9,354 nt of DNA, from NCBI GenBank assembly GCA_002410125.1, contig DHQH01000106.1:1-9354 (forward strand). Direction: 5' to 3'. Source of the stretch: Alphaproteobacteria bacterium UBA5343. GTDB taxonomy: Bacteria; Pseudomonadota; Alphaproteobacteria; RF32; UBA5343. This document shows, piece by piece, positions 6,395-9,354 of the stretch (within the stretch, counting starts at the first letter, position 1; the number at the start of each line of letters is the position of its first letter). Under the pieces are notes generated by a model. The model saw nothing but the letters and a program-made list of their open reading frames with translations, had not been told where the DNA came from and did no database searches. The position numbers and the translations under genes are program-made.

Positions 6395-7117
6395 TTACTT
6401 CCAATTACTAATTAAAGAATGATAAGCTGACAAAGCCGAGATACAAGCTGTTTCGGCTTTTAATATTCTATTTCCAAGACTAATAGCTGTTGTGAAGTCT
6501 AGTTTTCTCAATAATTCCAATTCTTTTTTAGAAAATCCACCTTCTGGACCTATTAAGAAACATGGTATTTTATCATTTTTTTGAAGTATTGACTTAGGAT
6601 TTTTCCCCTCTCCTGTTTCATCAAGATAATATAAAATTTTATTTTTATCCCAGTTAGAAATAACATCTTTTAGTTTTTTTTCTAAGTGGATAGTTGGAAT
6701 GTCTAATCTTCTAGATTGTTCAGAGGCTTCTATAGCAATTGATGTGAGCCTGTCGGTATTTACTCTATTTATAACCGTATTATCCGTAAAAACTGGCTGA
6801 ATGTCAGTTACACCAAGTTCAGTTGATTTTTCGATTATTATATCAGTTGGGTTCTTTTTTACGGGAGCAAAATAGATTTCTAATGGAAGACTATTATATT
6901 GTTCTTTTGTTTGTTTCTTAACATTAAGTATCGCAGATTTTTTGGATAGCTCTTTTATTTCACAAAGAAATTCACCAGAACTAGCGTTAAAAACCAACAA
7001 CTCATCACCTATATTTCTTTTCATAACATTTTTTAGATAATGAGATTGTGATTTATCTAATTCAAGATTTGAGTTTTGAGATATGCTCTCTCTTTTTATA
7101 TAAAGCCTAATAATCAT
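6395..7117 (-). CDS. rsmE: 16S rRNA (uracil1498-N3)-methyltransferase RsmE
   Basis: RsmE methylates N3 of U1498 in 16S rRNA of the small subunit, using SAM. It is a SPOUT-superfamily enzyme with an N-terminal PUA-like domain (about 1-70) and a C-terminal knotted domain. Numbering from the ATG at 7117 (240 residues, normal length), family motifs are EKSTELGV (96-103), EQSRR (133-137), IGPEGGFS (189-196) and LGNRILKAETA (214-224); the last two form the SAM-binding knot. A TTG at 7135 could add six residues, but the ATG is preferred because MIIRLYIK matches the usual N-terminus and GAAGAAA precedes it. The start lies one base after the stop of the upstream secreted-protein gene (TAATATG), so the two are probably translationally coupled. 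A plus-strand terminator appears to be embedded in its 3' codons. Confidence 0.95.
   Translation of the reverse strand: MIIRLYIKRESISQNSNLELDKSQSHYLKNVMKRNIGDELLVFNASSGEFLCEIKELSKKSAILNVKKQTKEQYNSLPLEIYFAPVKKNPTDIIIEKSTELGVTDIQPVFTDNTVINRVNTDRLTSIAIEASEQSRRLDIPTIHLEKKLKDVISNWDKNKILYYLDETGEGKNPKSILQKNDKIPCFLIGPEGGFSKKELELLRKLDFTTAISLGNRILKAETACISALSAYHSLISNWK
6432..6464 (+). terminator. Probable rho-independent terminator for the small basic protein gene, inside rsmE
   Basis: AAAGCCGA (6432-6439) pairs perfectly with TCGGCTTT (6453-6460), and G-U and A-U pairs can extend the stem inward to a loop of about 7-9 nucleotides. On the plus strand it runs into TTTTAATATT, a short U-rich tail, 38 bp after the stop of the 130-residue gene. 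On the minus strand, the sense of rsmE, the hairpin is followed by TTTGTCAGC, so rsmE should not be cut short. Confidence 0.6.
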
Positions 7118-7118
7118 A

Positions 7119-7661
7119 TTATTCTGTTTCTTCAATATTTTCTACTTTAACAATTATTCTTCTAATTAAATCACCTTCATCTGTTGCAACTGAATCTAAG
7201 AAGATCTCTGTTTCTCCATAGTTAGAAGCATAGAAGAATAATGATAAATCTTCACCATATTTTTCATCTTGTACATAAGTTATCATTGAATCATCATAAT
7301 CAAAATTCCACATTGTACCTTCTTCTTCAAGGATTGAAAGCTCTATAATCCTACCAAGAGTGGTTTTTATCACGATTGTGTCTTCAGTATATGTTAGATC
7401 ATATTCTAAGAAGGATTCATCTGTTGGCTCATCAACTAATGGCTCTGGGAAAGATTCTTCTATTATTGTATGAGTATATGTTTTTGAAGTATCAACTTTC
7501 TTTTTAGTCGCTTTCTTACCTACTCTACCAGTATTACTCATGACTACAGGAGCAAATGTTTTACCTGGTGAGAACAATGGATCATTAAAACTCATTGTCT
7601 GAGCTGAGGCTGCAGATACAAAAAAAAGACTTAATAAAACATATGTTAGTAATTTTCTCAT
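7119..7661 (-). CDS. Secreted or periplasmic acidic protein, unrecognised
   Basis: This 180-residue protein has a clear Sec signal peptide: MRKL, a hydrophobic core to about residue 16, and cleavage expected after ASA (18-20). The mature part starts with a Lys-rich stretch (GKKATKKKVDTSK, 48-60), then an acidic segment (about 68-95), then a likely beta-rich domain (about 95-175) with alternating hydrophobic strands (TIVIKT, IIELSIL, SLFFYAS, TEIFLDS, RRIIVKVE). That pattern vaguely recalls chagasin-like (I42) inhibitors or immunoglobulin-like folds, but the diagnostic I42 motifs are missing, so I assign no function. It is the first gene of a two-gene unit with rsmE. Its stop is one base from the rsmE start, so expression is linked even though the locations differ. 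The ATG is preceded by GAAAGA about 8 bases upstream. A tentative promoter lies at 7701-7729. Confidence 0.82.
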   Translation of the reverse strand: MRKLLTYVLLSLFFVSAASAQTMSFNDPLFSPGKTFAPVVMSNTGRVGKKATKKKVDTSKTYTHTIIEESFPEPLVDEPTDESFLEYDLTYTEDTIVIKTTLGRIIELSILEEEGTMWNFDYDDSMITYVQDEKYGEDLSLFFYASNYGETEIFLDSVATDEGDLIRRIIVKVENIEETE

Positions 7662-7700
7662 AAATTAATCTTTCATTTATTGCTTTTATGATTTTATAAT

Positions 7701-7729
7701 AGTATATATTTGAGGCAGAATTAAGGCAG
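7701..7729 (-). promoter_or_regulatory. Possible promoter for the secreted-protein/rsmE unit
   Basis: On the minus strand, CTGCCT (7724-7729, 3 of 6 positions) and TATACT (7701-7706, 5 of 6) are 17 bp apart, about 40 bp before the ATG at 7661. A second CTGCCT at 7713-7718 lies in the spacer, 11 bp from the first, and could be a binding half-site on the same helix face. The -10 is good and the -35 weak. Confidence 0.35.
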
Positions 7730-7742
7730 TGTTATAAGTTTC

Positions 7743-7757
7743 ACATTATTGTAATGT
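7743..7757. repeat. Perfect short inverted repeat upstream of cmk
   Basis: ACATTA (7743-7748) and TAATGT (7752-7757) form a perfect 6-bp inverted repeat around TTG, 35 bp before the cmk start. It could be an operator for cmk or for the divergent unit, or a chance palindrome. No known regulator site is recognised. Confidence 0.3.
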
Positions 7758-7791
7758 TAATTAAAATTTAGACAAAAACAAGGAGTGTATT

Positions 7792-8424
7792 ATGATCATC
7801 GCAATCGATGGCCCAAGCGGAGTTGGCAAAGGAACATTAGCTAAACTTTTAGCCAAAAAAACAGGTTATGAATATCTTGATACCGGAGCATTATATAGAG
7901 CTGTTACCCTATATATGATAGAAAAAGGCATAGATTGTGACGACAAAGACAGTATAATCAATCAAATAACTAACATTAGCGACAATGAATTATTAAAATT
8001 AACTGCGAATCCTAAAATTAGAGAAGAAGAAGTAAGCATAAACGTCTCAAAAATAGCTGTTTATCAGGAAGTTAGAGACTTTTTATATGATTTTCAGGTG
8101 AATTTCTCTAAAAATCCCAAAGGGGCAATACTTGATGGCCGCGATATTGGGACAGTTATTTGCCCTGATGCAGATATAAAATTATTTATAACTGCTAGCC
8201 CACAAGTTAGAGCTTTGAGACGACATAAAGAGAATAAAGAAAAAGGCTTAGAGTCTGATTATCAAGAAGTGTTTAGACAATTAAAAGCAAGGGATGAAAG
8301 GGATGCAAGCAGGAATATAGCACCTTGCAAACCTGCAGATGGGGCAATTATTATTGATACCTCCAATCTATCTCGCGAACAAGTCCTTGAAAAAGCAATG
8401 AAAATTATTAAAAATAAGTCTTGA
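7792..8424 (+). CDS. cmk: Cytidylate kinase
   Basis: Cmk phosphorylates CMP and dCMP to the diphosphates with ATP in the cytoplasm, feeding pyrimidine nucleotide pools and salvage from RNA and lipid turnover. The 210-residue protein is slightly short but complete. It has a P-loop GPSGVGKGT (7-15), the substrate-binding LDTGALYRA (29-37), DGRDIGTVI (115-123) and the lid-region motif RDERDASRNIAP (167-178). The start has a strong AGGAG (7781-7785), six bases before the ATG. rpsA follows 151 bp downstream on the same strand, an order common in Proteobacteria. No clear terminator lies between them, so some read-through into rpsA is likely. Confidence 0.97.
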   Translation: MIIAIDGPSGVGKGTLAKLLAKKTGYEYLDTGALYRAVTLYMIEKGIDCDDKDSIINQITNISDNELLKLTANPKIREEEVSINVSKIAVYQEVRDFLYDFQVNFSKNPKGAILDGRDIGTVICPDADIKLFITASPQVRALRRHKENKEKGLESDYQEVFRQLKARDERDASRNIAPCKPADGAIIIDTSNLSREQVLEKAMKIIKNKS

Positions 8425-8465
8425 TTTTTTCTTCAACTTCTATATAACTTTCTTAATGCATAAAT

Positions 8466-8496
8466 TTGGCATGGAATTTGTGTATTTTGTTAATAC
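8466..8496 (+). promoter_or_regulatory. Possible rpsA promoter
   Basis: TTGGCA (8466-8471, 5 of 6) is followed after 17 bp by GTTAAT (8489-8494, 4 of 6). A shifted TGTTAATAC reading would give an extended -10. The likely leader is about 75 nucleotides. Ribosomal protein genes usually have their own promoter even next to cmk, which makes this plausible. Confidence 0.35.
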
Positions 8497-8516
8497 ATGC
8501 AAGTCCGCCCATAAAA

Positions 8517-8569
8517 ACTTAAATATCTTAATTTTAAGTAAGGGTTGGCAAAAATCTAAAAAGTAAGGT
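8517..8569 (+). promoter_or_regulatory. rpsA leader with weak hairpin and two Shine-Dalgarno-like AAGTAAGG copies
   Basis: ACTTAAA (8517-8523) can pair with TTTAAGT (8533-8539). AAGTAAGG occurs twice, at 8536-8543 and 8561-8568. Only the second is at the right distance from the ATG at 8576 and is taken as the true ribosome binding site. The first copy overlaps the 3' arm of the hairpin. In E. coli, S1 represses its own translation through its leader; similar control here is inference. Confidence 0.35.
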
Positions 8570-8575
8570 ATTTCT

Positions 8576-9354
8576 ATGGCTACAAATACAGCTGAACAAT
8601 TCCCAGAAATTACAGAAAATTTTGAAGAATTATTAAATGAGCAATTTGGCGAAAGCGAATCTATTGAAGGCAAAGTGCTTAAAGGTACAGTTATCGCTCT
8701 TGATAGCGACTGTGCAACAATTGATGTTGGTCTTAAATCTGAAGGTAGAATTCCATTAAAAGAATTCGGACATAATGCAGAAATTAAAATTGGTGACGAA
8801 GTTGAAGTTTTCGTTGACAGATATGAAAACAAAGACGGTCAAGCAATCTTATCTAGAGAAAAAGCAAGACGTGAAGAAGCTTGGAATGATTTAGAAAAAG
8901 CTCTTGATAAAGGTGAGAGAGTTAACGGTGTTATCTTTGGTAAAGTTAAAGGTGGTTTCACTGTTGATCTTAATGGTGCGGTTGCATTCTTACCTGGTTC
9001 TCAAATTGATATTAGACCTATTAGAGATGTTACACCTCTTCTTGGTGTTGAACAACCATTCCAAATCTTAAAAATGGATAAAGCTCGTGGAAACATTGTT
9101 GTTTCTAGAAGAGCAGTATTAGAAGAAACAAGAGAAGAAGCTAGAGCTGAATTAATTGATAATTTAGCAGAAGGAACAATTCTTGACGGTGTTGTTAAAA
9201 ACATTACTGATTATGGTGCATTTATTGACCTTGGTGGTGTTGATGGTCTTCTTCATGTTACTGATATTTCATGGAAAAGAATTAACAATCCATCAGAAGT
9301 TTTAAGTGTTGGTCAAACAATTAAAGTTCAAATCATTAAGTTTAACAGCGATAT
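8576..9354 (+). CDS. rpsA: 30S ribosomal protein S1 (5' part, runs off window)
   Basis: S1 binds mRNA on the small ribosomal subunit and helps initiation on structured or weak leaders. The first 259 codons are present and the frame is open to the window edge. After an acidic N-terminus come S1 (OB-fold) domains at about 32-95 and 113-179, with FLPGSQIDIRPIRD at 138-151, and the start of a third from 198, with TDYGAFIDL (211-219) and GLLHVTDISW (224-233). The RPIRD stretch, followed by MDKARGNIVVSRRAVLEE (167-184), is very close to alphaproteobacterial S1 as I remember it. The ATG follows TAAGGT at good spacing. Codon use is skewed to GGT, GTT and CTT compared with the neighbouring genes, as expected for a highly expressed gene. 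The full protein is normally well over 500 residues. Confidence 0.96.
   Translation, partial: MATNTAEQFPEITENFEELLNEQFGESESIEGKVLKGTVIALDSDCATIDVGLKSEGRIPLKEFGHNAEIKIGDEVEVFVDRYENKDGQAILSREKARREEAWNDLEKALDKGERVNGVIFGKVKGGFTVDLNGAVAFLPGSQIDIRPIRDVTPLLGVEQPFQILKMDKARGNIVVSRRAVLEETREEARAELIDNLAEGTILDGVVKNITDYGAFIDLGGVDGLLHVTDISWKRINNPSEVLSVGQTIKVQIIKFNSD

Noticed and set aside
7118..7135. TTG start at 7135 for rsmE, giving a six-residue N-terminal extension
   Set aside because: The ATG at 7117 fits the family N-terminus and the coupling with the upstream stop; the TTG would need an unusual start codon and a 17-bp overlap.
8440..8832. Minus-strand 130-codon open frame upstream of and inside rpsA
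   Set aside because: It is antisense to the certain rpsA N-terminal coding region; its Ser/Pro-rich translation looks like a shadow.
9001..9204. Minus-strand 67-codon open frame
   Set aside because: It lies fully inside rpsA on the opposite strand and has no independent support.

Overview
The window comes from an AT-rich (roughly 30% G+C by eye) Gram-negative bacterium. An alphaproteobacterium is the best fit. The cmk-rpsA order is common in Proteobacteria, the S1 protein carries the alphaproteobacterial-style FLPGSQxDxRPxRD stretch, and there is a probable rquA (rhodoquinone biosynthesis) gene, known mainly from alpha- and betaproteobacteria. The low G+C and the rhodoquinone gene suggest, by inference only, a host-associated or low-oxygen lineage.

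Layout. Left part (1-4091): a membrane-anchored TPR protein (75-1652, +); a membrane-anchored, catalytically degenerate endonuclease/exonuclease/phosphatase-fold protein (1645-2601, -) that overlaps it tail to tail; and, divergent from that, an unrecognised protein with one membrane span, a charged coiled coil and a TPR-like C-terminus (2733-4091, +). Middle part (4103-5830, all -): a compact three-gene unit of NarL/FixJ-type response regulator, stand-alone Hpt phosphotransfer protein and probable RquA, with gaps of 11 and 13 bp. Divergent from it is a GTG-started gene for a small basic protein (6002-6394, +), driven by a perfect TTGACA-N17-TATAAT promoter and probably ended by a hairpin inside the neighbouring rsmE. 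Right part (6395-9354): a secreted acidic protein and rsmE, translationally coupled on the minus strand, then cmk and the start of rpsA on the plus strand. rpsA runs off the window.

How the genes work together. rsmE, cmk and rpsA are housekeeping genes (16S rRNA methylation, CMP/dCMP phosphorylation, ribosomal protein S1). The most interesting part is the regulator-Hpt-rquA unit. If RquA converts ubiquinone to rhodoquinone, its co-transcription with two phosphorelay parts suggests that a kinase encoded elsewhere senses redox state, electron acceptors or oxygen and tunes the quinone pool. This link is inferred from gene order. I know of no described system of this composition but cannot search for one.

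No gap between genes exceeds 300 bases. I saw no tRNA, rRNA, CRISPR array, insertion sequence or attachment site.
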